Shown: positions 1 to 8,114, counted from the stretch's first letter. The stretch is DNA of 64,000 nt from Bacillus sp. SM2101 (GCF_018588585.1 NZ_JAEUFG010000009.1:1-64000), one strand, 5' to 3'. The notes: a model not told the origin generated them from the sequence alone. Made by a program: numbers and translations.

Positions 1-13
1 TTATTGGACATAA

Positions 14-68
14 AAAAGCCCCCTTAAGGTAATCAGATTTTATTTTTTAATCTGTCTACCTTAAGGGG
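14..68 (-). terminator. Rho-independent terminator, minus strand
   Basis: A long stem is formed by CCCCTTAAGGTA (20-31) and TACCTTAAGGGG (57-68), extended inward by CAGATT/AATCTG. Read on the minus strand the stem is followed by a run of U (CTTTTTTATG), so it would end minus-strand transcription entering from the right. Confidence 0.7.
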
Positions 69-249
69 AGCATATCATATTAAATTTCCTACTTGGAAAG
101 CGGTAATTAACGAATAAAATGTGTATTGAAATCAATACCCAGTTTATGGATGTTCTAGGTAACGTGTTAAATACAATGGTTTTTATAAAAATAAATATAT
201 TTATATAAAATGGTAAAATTCGTAGCATTTTAAAAGGATATATAATCAA
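61..249 (-). CDS. Possible small membrane peptide (62 aa)
   Basis: This reading frame starts at a TTG and encodes a hydrophobic peptide with a segment rich in Ile, Phe and Leu near the N-terminus. An AGGAGGG sequence lies about 12 nt upstream, rather far from the TTG. The stop falls inside the right arm of the minus-strand terminator at 14-68. I do not recognise the protein. The Shine-Dalgarno-like sequence plus the terminator are the only support; it could equally be chance coding in AT-rich DNA. Confidence 0.2.
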   Translation of the reverse strand: MIIYPFKMLRILPFYINIFIFIKTIVFNTLPRTSINWVLISIHILFVNYRFPSRKFNMICSP

Positions 250-448
250 ATATCAATAAATCCCTCCTCAGATCAAAATCATACTTTTGCGAAATTTGAT
301 ACAATAATTATAGAAATCGATTTCCCCCTAATGCACTTATATAGCATTAATTTTGTAGATAAAACGTTACTATTTGTAACGTTTTATTTCTTTTTCATTT
401 ATAGTTTTGCGACGTAAGTGAGAAGGGAAGAAGAATTACAATAGATAC

Positions 449-696
449 AATATCGTTATGTAGATGAAATTCTTGTTAATAGGGACATAATCAATTATGA
501 AATTAGTAAAACAGTGTACCTCAGATAAAAAAGTTAAATACGCTTAATAGAAGAGTATGTATATCTAAGTCAAGCTGGATTGCCAAATAAGGTGTTTGAA
601 TTCGATGAGTGGAGAAAACGTCCTTTAGTGGCTCATAAAGAGAATGGGAAAATGATGGAGAGTAAGGTATTATTCCTAAACTACTTATATACATGA
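449..696 (+). pseudogene. Degraded coding remnant
   Basis: Two protein-like stretches are visible on the plus strand in different frames: one reading YRYVDEILVNRDIINYEI and then a stop, the other ending at the TGA at 694-696 and containing EEYVYLSQAGLPNKVFEFDE. Neither has a start codon with a ribosome-binding site. The amino-acid make-up looks like real protein, so I infer the decayed end of a gene whose identity I cannot name. The rest of 250-883 holds nothing I recognise. Confidence 0.25.
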
Positions 697-883
697 TTGT
701 TACACAAAAACCAAGTCTCTTTTATAGAAGGCTAAATACTTTTTTACTCTCTATAATGAAACTATCATACAAATTAATTAAGAATCTAAGTAGTATTGTA
801 CGGTATAAATCTAAAATTCATTTAGTAATGCTCTGAAACAGTATGAAGGTTTTTTGGTTTTTTATAGCATTTCTGTCTTGCAT

Positions 884-931
884 AAGAAATTTATCCAAGC
901 ACTGCTGCTTTAAGTTGAATAATATATTCTG
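884..931 (+). promoter_or_regulatory. Conserved upstream region shared with the paralogue at 40959
   Basis: The block AAGAAATTTATCCAAGCACT (884-903) and AATATATTCTG (921-931) match, at about the same spacing, AAGAAGTTAATCCAAGCATT and GAATATCATATTCTG (40839-40885) in front of the paralogous gene. Conservation of non-coding DNA only in front of the two paralogues suggests a common promoter. The motif is not a sigma-A consensus. Confidence 0.5.
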
Positions 932-1001
932 TAGTCTAATGAATAGGACTCAGATTCTCACAGAACTTATGACATTCTAGGATAGATAGGGGGGAGAATA
1001 A

Positions 1002-1469
1002 TTGACTAAAAACCATGATATCGCATTTCTTTCTACACAAGAAGATAAGCCTGCTATACTACCATTAGATGGAACTAGAGTAGAGCTGCTAAGGTTAAGA
1101 ATTCCAAAACATTTATATGGAAGACAGGTGAAGCTTGATGGATTTCTTCAGTCGAATTTTGCTGTAGCGGGTTTTGAGAATGATGTTGAACTTTCTAGTT
1201 TTCCATATAAATATGAGTTAGCTTATCAAGTAATGGTTGAATCAGCAGAAGCTAATTTAACAATGGCTTCTCCGTTATTATTAGACACAGTAAGTGGAGT
1301 ACAGCAGCCAGCACAGTTTGATGTAGAGCATAACACAAACCCAAACTTTACAATTTCAATACCTTGCCTAGCAGGAGATCTTGTGCTTATGGCTTCTGTT
1401 GTTGAAACACAAGGGGGTGTAGAAGGCGCTTTTGTAAATACTAGATCGATGAATGCTCTTTTGTTTTAA
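1002..1469 (+). CDS. Candidate spore-surface protein, RSMNA family (155 aa)
   Basis: The function is not known. The TTG start is chosen because GGGGGGA lies just upstream and because the N-terminus (MTKNH..FLSTQE) matches the ATG-started paralogue at 40959, which is about 70% identical by eye over its whole length. There is no signal peptide or membrane segment. The composition (alternating hydrophobic residues, many Val, Ser and Asn) suggests an all-beta fold. The C-terminus NTRSMNALLF resembles KTRSLNASVF near the end of the 172-aa protein at 42308, and the motif SFPYKYEL resembles SFSYEYIL there. The gene stands alone, with a hairpin-like ATTATGTT/AACATAAT (1556-1572) downstream. The paralogue sits among putative spore proteins, so a spore-surface role is inferred only. 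Confidence 0.8.
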   Translation: MTKNHDIAFLSTQEDKPAILPLDGTRVELLRLRIPKHLYGRQVKLDGFLQSNFAVAGFENDVELSSFPYKYELAYQVMVESAEANLTMASPLLLDTVSGVQQPAQFDVEHNTNPNFTISIPCLAGDLVLMASVVETQGGVEGAFVNTRSMNALLF

Positions 1470-1760
1470 GCTAACTTAAAGTACAAATGATAGCCAAGAT
1501 AAAAATCTCGAAAGACGCCATAATAATATATGCAAAGGGAGAAGCGATTGTCTAATTATGTTCAACATAATATGCTATATCTTACTAGATAAGTTGAAAG
1601 CTTCTTTGGTAAACAGTTAATACAAAAAATTTGAACCGTTAGAGAAAGTATATTTTGTTGAAGTTTTTGTCGAAAAAAAGAACCACGAACAATAATTGTA
1701 TTTGTGATTTCTAGTAGTTAAAAAGCAGCAATTTTATGCGAAAACGCCAAATTAAGCTAA
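1470..1760. other. Intergenic, no gene seen
   Basis: AT-rich spacer between convergent genes. It contains the short palindrome ATTATGTT-C-AACATAAT at 1556-1572 but no reading frame with a plausible ribosome-binding site on either strand. Confidence 0.5.
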
Positions 1761-1790
1761 AGAAAGGATAACTGTCGAGTTATCCTTTCT
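1761..1790 (-). terminator. Terminator hairpin downstream of the GH16 gene
   Basis: Perfect stem AGAAAGGATAACT / AGTTATCCTTTCT with a 4-nt GTCG loop. On the minus strand it is followed by TTTAGC, a short U tract. It lies between the convergent genes at 1002 and 1820 and probably serves the minus-strand gene. Confidence 0.7.
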
Positions 1791-1819
1791 CTACATTGTT
1801 AATCATTTCATAACCGTTG

Positions 1820-3631
1820 TTAATGCTGTACGATAGATACGTTATCGATATAAACTGTTGTAGCAGCATTTCCCCCCTCGATATTTCCTAGTTCAAATAC
1901 TATCTTTCCGTTAGTATATGTTTGCTCTGTCATTTGGAAAGAGTAGGTAAATGTCTGCATGTCGGTTGTTAAATCAAAAATTTCTGTATTGGCATACGGT
2001 ATAAACCATGGATCTGTTGTAAGTTCTTTACCGATATTAACATTCATCTTTCTTGGTGTATCACTTCTAGCATCAAATGTAACCGTATACAATTTACCGT
2101 TGTTAAATTCAATACCGTTTTGGTACACTTGTGGAGAATAAGCTACATTACCAACTGTTTGCATTTCAATTGCTAATTCACCATTTACAACTGATTTATT
2201 ACCCTCTGCAACACCCGTCCATTGATCTCCCCACCATGCTGTCCAAAAATCATCATTTGTAGCAAAATCGCCATTTTTTAAAAGGTTTTCTCCGATGGGT
2301 TCGATGACCACATTATCTATGAAAATATTATGTGCACCTGCGCCATATTTGCCCATTAATAATTTTAGACTGACTGCATCAGACTGTGGCATTGTCATTT
2401 GAAAGCTGTAATTATTCATATTGCTGGATAAATTAATTGTTTCACTCAAGTATCTATTATATTGTGAGTTCTCTATAGAAACGACCATATCCCTATCAAT
2501 TGTTGATCTTGCATCGAAGGATACGAGATAATCCTGGTCTTGTTGTAAATTTAACCCTCTTTTCTCTAATATAACGCTCCATTCTTCGTTACCTTGTTCA
2601 GAAATAACAACATTAGCTTCTTCATTTTCTGCTAATATTTGAGCTACTGTATCATGATGCACATATGGTGACCAATCGCTTAAGCCACAAGAAAAGTCAA
2701 AGTTCCTATCTACTGTTGGAATGCAACCATTTTCGTCATTTGATTCATATACGCGCACATAGTCAATTTCCATTTTTCCTGGAAACGCAGTTGGATCATC
2801 AGGATTTTCTGTAAATTGGCCTCCTACTGCTAGATTTAGAATGATATAGAATTCTTGGTCAAACGGTGCTGGAAATGGATTCAGTTCTTCAGCAGGATTA
2901 AGGCTAAACCAGTTGTTTAAAGTTTGATATAAATTTCCGTCAACATACCAACGAATTTCTCCAGGTTCCCATTCTACTGAATAAGTATGGAAGTCTGTAA
3001 TCGCTCCACCTTCAGGGAAATGATATGCTTTACCTGTGTATTCTCTTATTGGCCATAAACCACCATAATGTATCGTACCTGAAGCTTCATTGGGTTTACC
3101 TCCAGAAGCTTCCATTATATCAATTTCACCAGAAGCAGGCCATGATCCATAAACATTATCAGTTGGAAGAAGCCAAAATGCTGGCCACAATCCATTACCT
3201 TTTGGGGATTTTATTCTCGCTTCAAATTTTCCATATTTTTGCCCAAATAATCCCTTTGTTTTAAGCTTGGCAGATGTATAGTCATATGTACCATATTCAT
3301 CAGATATTTGCTCTTGCTTTGCTTCAATAACTAGATTGCCATTATTAATATATGAATTCCCGGGAGCATCTGTATAATATTGCTCTTCATTATTTCCCCA
3401 GCCTGGTGCGTCAGTAATTACATTACCATTTTCATCAACAAGATAGTTTCCGAAATCATAAGTCCATTTTGTCCTGTCAATCTCATTTCCATTAAATTCG
3501 TCGCTCCACACAAGATTCCATTCAGAGCTGTTTGCTGCTTGTACATTCATTTGACTTTCTGCTCTACTTGCAGAAGTTAGAGTAGGGATACTAATTAGTA
3601 AGCATAATAAAAAAGTTAGTAATTTTTTCAT
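1820..3631 (-). CDS. Secreted GH16 endo-beta-glucanase with two CBM4/9-like modules
   Basis: Extracellular glycoside hydrolase, probably cutting beta-1,3- or mixed-linkage glucans such as laminarin. Residues 1-24 form a signal peptide (MKKLLTFLLCLLISIPTLTS then ASRA). The GH16 domain spans about 37-296: it opens with WSDEFNG, carries WGNNEEQYYTD typical of laminarinases, and has the catalytic motif E169-I-D-I-M-E174, where E169 is the expected nucleophile and E174 the acid/base. It closes with MEIDYVRVYE. Two similar modules follow (about 308-447 and 450-603), each with NG/FDF..W, VSFDARS-type and FIDNV endings as in CBM4/9 domains. AGGAGGT precedes the ATG. A cre-like site lies ~75 nt upstream, so catabolite control is likely. 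Confidence 0.93.
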   Translation of the reverse strand: MKKLLTFLLCLLISIPTLTSASRAESQMNVQAANSSEWNLVWSDEFNGNEIDRTKWTYDFGNYLVDENGNVITDAPGWGNNEEQYYTDAPGNSYINNGNLVIEAKQEQISDEYGTYDYTSAKLKTKGLFGQKYGKFEARIKSPKGNGLWPAFWLLPTDNVYGSWPASGEIDIMEASGGKPNEASGTIHYGGLWPIREYTGKAYHFPEGGAITDFHTYSVEWEPGEIRWYVDGNLYQTLNNWFSLNPAEELNPFPAPFDQEFYIILNLAVGGQFTENPDDPTAFPGKMEIDYVRVYESNDENGCIPTVDRNFDFSCGLSDWSPYVHHDTVAQILAENEEANVVISEQGNEEWSVILEKRGLNLQQDQDYLVSFDARSTIDRDMVVSIENSQYNRYLSETINLSSNMNNYSFQMTMPQSDAVSLKLLMGKYGAGAHNIFIDNVVIEPIGENLLKNGDFATNDDFWTAWWGDQWTGVAEGNKSVVNGELAIEMQTVGNVAYSPQVYQNGIEFNNGKLYTVTFDARSDTPRKMNVNIGKELTTDPWFIPYANTEIFDLTTDMQTFTYSFQMTEQTYTNGKIVFELGNIEGGNAATTVYIDNVSIVQH

Positions 3632-3705
3632 TTGAAACCTCCTAAATTAGTTTTTTATATTATTTATTTTAATAATACTAATTTCAACTAGGTAGGTATG
3701 TTATT

Positions 3706-3720
3706 TTGGAAACGGTTACA
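3706..3720 (-). promoter_or_regulatory. cre site (CcpA-binding) upstream of the GH16 gene
   Basis: TTGGAAACGGTTACA fits the published cre consensus WTGNAANCGNWNNCA at every fixed position. It lies 75 nt before the start of the beta-glucanase. A possible -35 (TTGAAA) and an AT-rich -10 lie between it and the gene. A carbon-source control site in front of a polysaccharidase is expected in Bacillus. Confidence 0.7.
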
Positions 3721-3905
3721 TTTTTTTGTATTGTGATTATTTTTATTTGTTTGTAGAAAAATTGTAGAAGTAGTATTTAAATAGATAATCTTTAAATTCA
3801 TTATTTAGTTGAAGGAACGATACTATAGGCTGTTACCTATAAAACTAAGCAAAAATGAATAGGGTATTACATTTAGAGCATAGAAAAAGTGTGTCAGTGC
3901 ATTCG

Positions 3906-4102
3906 AAAAGTCTCTTTCTGAAACTTTGTTGCTTTTTTCACTTGCATTTGAGTAACTGGTATGTACTGTGATTATAGTTTTATTGAAAAAAAGATGCCCC
4001 GAAAGTTAGATACATACGAGTTTTGCTATTATTACGAAAAGCACCAATTAATTTGTGAACAACCTATTACGAACAGCAACTATTAAGACAAAATCAGCCT
4101 TT
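3906..4102 (-). repeat. MITE-like element copy (~197 bp), reverse orientation
   Basis: The left end AAAAGTCTCTTTCTGAAAC..TTTGTTGCT and right end ..AAGACAAAATCAGCCTTT resemble the ends of the dispersed element family. The interior stretch around AAAAAGATGCCCCGAAAG and ATACATACGAGTTTT matches the reverse complement of the copy at 54306-54456. It codes for nothing. Confidence 0.6.
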
Positions 4103-4189
4103 AAAAAAGATCAAATACATGTTACCTGTACAAGCATCTTCTCTGTTATTACATATAATATAGTAATTATGTAGGAGAGGGGGGAAAAT

Positions 4190-4906
4190 ATGTTAACAAT
4201 GAGCTTCAATATACTAGCTGATAGGAGAACTTGGAGAAATCGCAGGGATGGTATAATTAATAAAATAATAGACATTAATCCTGATATAGTAGGGCTTCAA
4301 GAAGCTATGTCAACACAAAGAAGAGATTTAGAAGCAGGGTTATCTGGCATGTATGATTTAATACGATTTAATATTCCAGTTAATTACGGCAATCCTATAT
4401 TAATAAGGAGTAATCGATTTACTATTTTAGACTCTGGTTTTGTTGAAGCGGCTCAATGTGGCAACACGCGATATATAACTTGGTTATTGCTAAGAGAAGT
4501 TGATTCGGGTGAAGAGTTTTATTTTTATAATAATCATTATTGTGTAAGCCCTACTTCGAGTAAAGAGGATCATGCAATTGAATTAGTGTCCCTAATTAAT
4601 CAACATCAAGTAGGAAATAACAACCGTCATGCTATTGTTGTAGGAGATTTTAATGCAACAAGAAATAATGCTATTATGGAATATTTATTAGATCAAATAC
4701 CGATAGATGGTACACCAAATCCAATGAATATAGTAGACACATGGGATATAGCAAATCAAGGTGATCCAAAACCATCAACAACTGAACGTGGAGCAGCGAT
4801 TGATTGGGTTCTTACTCTTTCTGGGACATCAGTTACAGCAGCTACAGTAGATAACTCTGATGGATTTTCTGACCATTTTCCTGTTACTGCAACGTTCACG
4901 TTGTGA
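4190..4906 (+). CDS. Endonuclease/exonuclease/phosphatase (EEP) family protein
   Basis: A compact 238-aa metal-dependent phosphoesterase of the DNase I/Exo III/sphingomyelinase fold, acting on phosphodiester or phosphomonoester substrates that cannot be told from sequence. The family motifs are in order: N7 (MSFN), the metal-binding Q37-E38 in GLQEA, H116 in NNHYC, D153-N155 in GDFNAT, D205 in IDWV, and the catalytic pair D228-H229 in SDHFPV. There is no signal peptide, so it is cytoplasmic unless released otherwise. The start is supported by GGAGAGGGGGG immediately upstream. The gene is monocistronic. It lies just after a MITE-like repeat. Confidence 0.88.
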   Translation: MLTMSFNILADRRTWRNRRDGIINKIIDINPDIVGLQEAMSTQRRDLEAGLSGMYDLIRFNIPVNYGNPILIRSNRFTILDSGFVEAAQCGNTRYITWLLLREVDSGEEFYFYNNHYCVSPTSSKEDHAIELVSLINQHQVGNNNRHAIVVGDFNATRNNAIMEYLLDQIPIDGTPNPMNIVDTWDIANQGDPKPSTTERGAAIDWVLTLSGTSVTAATVDNSDGFSDHFPVTATFTL

Positions 4907-5154
4907 ACGATTAACGAAAGATAGCCACAATAAGGCTATCTGTTACATAGCATATGATTTACTTTGTATAGTTTTCATTTTATTAATCGTTTCTTTACTT
5001 TGGGTATAGTGTAGAACGGAGTTGAAATATGTTTTTTTGAATCTTCTTATGAAAAATCTGTTGAAATTTATTATTTATAAGTAAGAGAGGATACACACAT
5101 TAATCATATTAATAAAACTACGAAATAGTTGCATATTTAATTGATTTGTCCTAA

Positions 5155-5178
5155 AATCTAACTAACGTTAGTTAGATT
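5155..5178. promoter_or_regulatory. Perfect 24-bp palindrome, likely TetR-family operator
   Basis: AATCTAACTAAC followed directly by its reverse complement GTTAGTTAGATT. It lies 112 nt before the SMR pair, whose third gene encodes a TetR-type repressor, so it is the natural operator. A TTGATT/TTGTCC -35-like sequence lies at its left edge. Confidence 0.75.
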
Positions 5179-5289
5179 ATATTTTTATTTTTATAGACTT
5201 ACGTTTTGGAATTGATATAAGTATTGTTAGGTGGGAAACACTAATTATCCTAGAGATGCTTAAAGATGTTAATAAGGAGGATATAAATC

Positions 5290-5628
5290 ATGACATGGTT
5301 ATATCTTATTCTCGGTGGTATATCAGAGGTAGGTTGGGCGTTTGGTTTGAAATTTTCGGAAGGCTTTACAAATATCCCTTTCGTTATACCGACGGTTTTA
5401 CTTATGATTTTTAGCTTTTGGGCTTTCTCAAAATCACTTAAATATTTACCTGTTTCAACAGCATACGCAGTGTTTACTGGAATTGGTGCCTTTGGTACAT
5501 CCATCGTTGGGATCCTGTTTTTAAATGACGCAGTTAGTGTCCTAAAAATCATTTTATTAATAACCTTAATTAGCTGTATTATTGGGTTGAAATTAATACC
5601 AGAACAAGCAAAAGGAGAAAGTGCATAA
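5290..5628 (+). CDS. SMR multidrug efflux subunit A (YkkC/YvdS-like)
   Basis: A 112-aa small multidrug resistance protein with four predicted membrane helices, exporting cationic compounds using the proton gradient. The first helix contains the family Glu (GGISEVGWAFGLK, E13), and VSTAYAVFTGIGAFG matches the conserved third-helix region. The length equals that of the larger partner of paired SMR pumps (B. subtilis YkkC, YvdS). AAGGAGG precedes the ATG. The stop is one base from the start of the second SMR gene, so the two are co-translated and probably form a hetero-oligomer. The operon is preceded by the palindrome at 5155-5178. Confidence 0.9.
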   Translation: MTWLYLILGGISEVGWAFGLKFSEGFTNIPFVIPTVLLMIFSFWAFSKSLKYLPVSTAYAVFTGIGAFGTSIVGILFLNDAVSVLKIILLITLISCIIGLKLIPEQAKGESA

Positions 5629-5629
5629 T

Positions 5630-5944
5630 ATGAGTTGGATTCTACTAGTACTCGCTGGATTCATGGAAATAGGAGGAGTAACTTTTCTTAAATTATCTGA
5701 AGGGTTTACAAGGCTAAAACCTTCATTGTTCTTTGTACTTTTCATGAGTTTAAGTTTTATATTCCTTTCAATGTCATTAAAAGAAATTCCTATTAGTATT
5801 GGCTATGGTATATGGACAGGAATAGGTGCAGCTGGAAGTGTATTAATTGGTATGTTTGCGTTTAATGATCCTAAAGATTACAGAAAACTGGCACTGGTTA
5901 GTGGTATCATCATAAGTATTATAGGGCTAAAACTAGTATCTTAA
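5630..5944 (+). CDS. SMR multidrug efflux subunit B (YkkD/YvdR-like)
   Basis: A 104-aa partner of the previous gene with four membrane helices. The N-terminal helix carries the conserved Glu (LAGFMEIGGVTFLK), and PISIGYGIWTGIGAAGSVL is the third-helix signature. ATG 5630 is preferred over the upstream in-frame GTG (5621) because AAAGGAG lies 8-14 nt before it. It begins one base after the stop of the first SMR gene. Paired SMR subunits typically insert in opposite topologies. The TetR gene follows after 15 nt, giving a three-gene operon. Confidence 0.9.
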   Translation: MSWILLVLAGFMEIGGVTFLKLSEGFTRLKPSLFFVLFMSLSFIFLSMSLKEIPISIGYGIWTGIGAAGSVLIGMFAFNDPKDYRKLALVSGIIISIIGLKLVS

Positions 5945-5959
5945 TCGCGGGGTGGTCAA

Positions 5960-6547
5960 TTGAGTAAGGGAGAAGAGACAAAATTAAAAATATTAAATCA
6001 AGCTTTAATTTTGTTTTCCGCAAAGGGCTATGAAGAGACATCTTTAAAAGATATAGCGACTAGTATTCACATTAAAGCACCCTCCATTTATGCATATTTT
6101 TCTGGTAAAGAAGAATTATTTATAAGTGTAATTGAATATGTTATGTCAGAGTATATCAATTTTATTAAAGAGCAAGAGGTAGCTACAGCAAAATTTCCTA
6201 CGAAAGAACGGCTGTATTTTTTGTTACATGAACTAAATGAATATTTTAATAATAACAGCTTAGGTCTTTTTATTAAAAGGTATGGTATTGTTCCGCCAGA
6301 TAAGTTTAAAGACCTACTAAACCGAAAATATAATGAATGCGAAAAGGAAATAAGGAAATTACTATATACTATACTAAAAAATCATTCAGACAACAGTCAA
6401 TTTATTGATGATGAGAAGATTGTTAACTCTTTTCTTTGTATGTTGGATGGGATGCTCTTTTACTTAGCAAATTTTTCTTATGAAGAGTATGAAAAAAGAC
6501 TCAATAATACGTGGGAAGTTTTTTGGAGAGGTATAGTTACATATTGA
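5960..6547 (+). CDS. TetR/AcrR family transcriptional regulator of the SMR operon
   Basis: A 195-aa repressor. The N-terminal helix-turn-helix spans about residues 8-52 (ILNQALILFSAKGYEETSLKDIA..IHIKAPSIYAYFSGKEELF), typical of TetR. The remaining ~140 residues are the helical ligand-binding and dimer domain. The TTG start follows GGGGTGG. Being third in the operon, it probably represses its own transcription by binding the palindrome at 5155-5178, with release by a pump substrate. The arrangement resembles yvdT with yvdSR in B. subtilis, although the order differs. Confidence 0.9.
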   Translation: MSKGEETKLKILNQALILFSAKGYEETSLKDIATSIHIKAPSIYAYFSGKEELFISVIEYVMSEYINFIKEQEVATAKFPTKERLYFLLHELNEYFNNNSLGLFIKRYGIVPPDKFKDLLNRKYNECEKEIRKLLYTILKNHSDNSQFIDDEKIVNSFLCMLDGMLFYLANFSYEEYEKRLNNTWEVFWRGIVTY

Positions 6548-6561
6548 TTTTTTTTAGATCC

Positions 6562-6640
6562 TTTCATATGGTTTGTAGTTTCATTTACACCGTACATAAC
6601 GAGAGGTCGTAGAATATGTACGGAAGGCTACCATATGAAA
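6562..6640. repeat. Nested fold-back sequence after the TetR gene
   Basis: The outer arms TTTCATATGGT and ACCATATGAAA enclose the inner arms CCGTACAT (6590-6597) and ATGTACGG (6616-6623). No clear U tract follows, so it is not an ordinary terminator. Confidence 0.5.
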
Positions 6641-6670
6641 TTACTTCTTGCGGTTCTATCTTCGTAACAT

Positions 6671-6700
6671 TAGCAACAAAATTTACGAAAAAAGCCTTTA
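6671..6700 (+). repeat. End fragment of the MITE-like family
   Basis: TAGCAACAAAATTTACGAAA followed by AAAGCCTTTA matches the right-hand end (GCAACAAAGTTTACGAAAAG..) seen at 52801-52834 and 54430-54456. The interior of the element is not recognisable here. Confidence 0.4.
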
Positions 6701-6724
6701 TTTTCTTTTTATTGCAGGATAGTG

Positions 6725-6754
6725 TTTACCTTTTGATAGGAAATCTGATAAGAT
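6725..6754 (+). promoter_or_regulatory. Promoter of hup copy 1
   Basis: TTTACC (6725-6730), an 18-nt spacer and TAAGAT (6749-6754). The same pattern, with the same spacer and nearly the same leader GTTACATAGAAAGGTGGTA, precedes the second HU gene at 13013. Confidence 0.6.
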
Positions 6755-6786
6755 ATAGTTCGTTACATAGAAAGGTGGTAAAAAAA

Positions 6787-7062
6787 ATGAATAAAACAGA
6801 ATTTATTAACGCAGTAGCTGAAAAAGCAGAACTTAGCAAAAAGGACGCAAGTAAAGTATTAGAAGCAGTAACCAACTCGATTAGTGAAACACTAAAAGAT
6901 GGTGAAAAAGTTTCTCTTCTCGGCTTTGGAACATTTGAAGTACGTGAAAGAGCAGCGCGTAAGGGGCGTAACCCACAAACTGGTGAAGAAATTGAAATTG
7001 CCGCAAGTAAAGTACCGGCATTTAAACCAGGAAAAGAATTAAAAGACGCTGTCAAAAACTAA
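6787..7062 (+). CDS. HU-type DNA-binding protein, copy 1
   Basis: A 91-aa nucleoid protein that bends and packs DNA as a dimer. Recognition is clear: [20 protein letters not shown] at the N-terminus, the [20 protein letters not shown] beta region, and the DNA-binding arm with [11 protein letters not shown] followed by [14 protein letters not shown] 6787 follows AGAAAGGTGG at good distance; an in-frame extension back to 6616 would be unlike the family and begins inside a fold-back. It has its own promoter and terminator. A second copy, about 85% identical by eye, lies at 13013. Confidence 0.96.
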   Translation: MNKTEFINAVAEKAELSKKDASKVLEAVTNSISETLKDGEKVSLLGFGTFEVRERAARKGRNPQTGEEIEIAASKVPAFKPGKELKDAVKN

Positions 7063-7084
7063 AGAAATATTCGAGCATAAAAAA

Positions 7085-7106
7085 AGTCTATCTAACACGA
7101 TAGGCT
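7085..7106 (+). terminator. Terminator of hup copy 1
   Basis: AGTCTATC / GATAGGCT stem flanked by A and T runs (AAAAA..TTTTTT). It may work in both directions, since the next gene at 7126 converges from the right. Confidence 0.8.
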
Positions 7107-7125
7107 TTTTTCACTTTTTGCAAAC

Positions 7126-7479
7126 TCAATTGTTTTCGAAAATATGAAGAATTTCTTGTAAAGATTCTTCATCTCCCGTTTGTAAGATTTCAACTATTCC
7201 TGTAGTGCTGTTATAAATGACTTCGTTTCCGTTAAGCTGTATTTGTACGGAACCATCATTATGTCTTTCTATGTTGCCATCTTTAAATTTTGTACTTAGT
7301 GAATGATAAATATCTATTAAAGACATATCAATGATGCGTTGATCATCAATCTTAACGTTTTTTGCAACTTCAAACACTTTTTCTCGTGAATCCTCAAATA
7401 GCTTTTCACCTTTATCATTTAATAAACCAGCATAATAAAGTATCCCTACAACAGCAATGGTTATCATTAAAATCTTCAT
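7126..7479 (-). CDS. Small membrane-anchored protein of unknown function (117 aa)
   Basis: I do not recognise this protein. Residues 1-18 (MKILMITIAVVGILYYAG) form one hydrophobic segment, either an uncleaved signal anchor or a signal peptide with no clear cleavage site. The remainder is hydrophilic and acidic, with a predicted mix of helix and strand. AAAGGAG lies 9 nt before the ATG. It converges on hup copy 1 and shares the bidirectional hairpin at 7085. The coding pattern and ribosome-binding site make it a credible gene. Confidence 0.7.
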   Translation of the reverse strand: MKILMITIAVVGILYYAGLLNDKGEKLFEDSREKVFEVAKNVKIDDQRIIDMSLIDIYHSLSTKFKDGNIERHNDGSVQIQLNGNEVIYNSTTGIVEILQTGDEESLQEILHIFENN

Positions 7480-7631
7480 ACTTCGAGCTCCTTTGTTTGT
7501 CTACTTTGTCATTCACTAATCATCTGTAAAAGGTAATTAACGGTTAATATTAGGTTGTCCATAATGTTAAGGTGCTTAAACTTAAAAAAGTTTGGTTTAG
7601 TTTGCATAATTTTTGAAAATGGGGATATATA

Positions 7632-7712
7632 TTGATTGAAAAACAACTAAGAGGCTCACTAATGGTACATTTGCTTGGTCACAAAGTAAAAATCATGATA
7701 AAAGGGGGCTGA
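7632..7712 (+). CDS. Possible 26-aa peptide, first of a tandem pair
   Basis: A TTG-started frame (MIEKQLRGSLMVHLLGHKVK..) with GGGG about 7 nt upstream. It ends four bases before the next short frame, whose ribosome-binding site (AGGGGG) is inside the end of this one. Such spacing looks like translational coupling. The product is not recognised and could be chance. Confidence 0.3.
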   Translation: MIEKQLRGSLMVHLLGHKVKIMIKGG

Positions 7713-7716
7713 CAAC

Positions 7717-7806
7717 ATGAAAATTTGTCCAAAAGTATGGAATAGTTTAACTGTTAATGAAAAAATACACTTATTAATGGATCATATTATTTCTAGTCAT
7801 CTGTGA
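7717..7806 (+). CDS. Possible 29-aa peptide, second of a tandem pair
   Basis: The ATG is preceded by AAAGGGGG with an 8-9-nt spacer, a strong ribosome-binding site. The product is MKICPKVWNSLTVNEKIHLL plus nine residues (MDHIISSHL). It is amphipathic, with one Cys near the N-terminus. No family is recognised. The strong site is the main reason to list it. Confidence 0.4.
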   Translation: MKICPKVWNSLTVNEKIHLLMDHIISSHL

Positions 7807-8114
7807 AATTTTAGAAACATTGCGTAAATTGTATTAGGAGAGGCTTACCATCTTACTATTGCCAGTATAGAGTATGGCTCTGCATACTATTACAGGGAGT
7901 CAAAGCTATTTTCGACTTCCTAGATTATTTATTAGTATGAAATTATGAATTAGGCTACTTGTTTAACACTTTATACGTTTATTTCGGATCATTTTAGTAA
8001 CCTAAAACATGAAAACTTTGGATTTTCATTGATGTGTTTCAGAAGGAATAGTCATTGAATATAATAAATTATATATAATGGAATTTATAATATGAAGTAA
8101 CGTAATTAGGTGAT

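Noticed and set aside
3025-3264. Plus-strand frames within the GH16 gene (1959-2141, 3025-3264, 3380-3580)
   Set aside because: Antisense shadows of a clearly identified protein; no translation signals.
5179-5289. Guanidine riboswitch before the SMR pair
   Set aside because: Although ykkC-type pumps often have one, the leader here shows no conserved ykkC motif; the palindrome and TetR gene explain the control.
6616-6786. Long N-terminal extension of HU copy 1
   Set aside because: It begins within a fold-back and a MITE-end fragment; HU proteins start at MNKTEF, which has its own ribosome-binding site.
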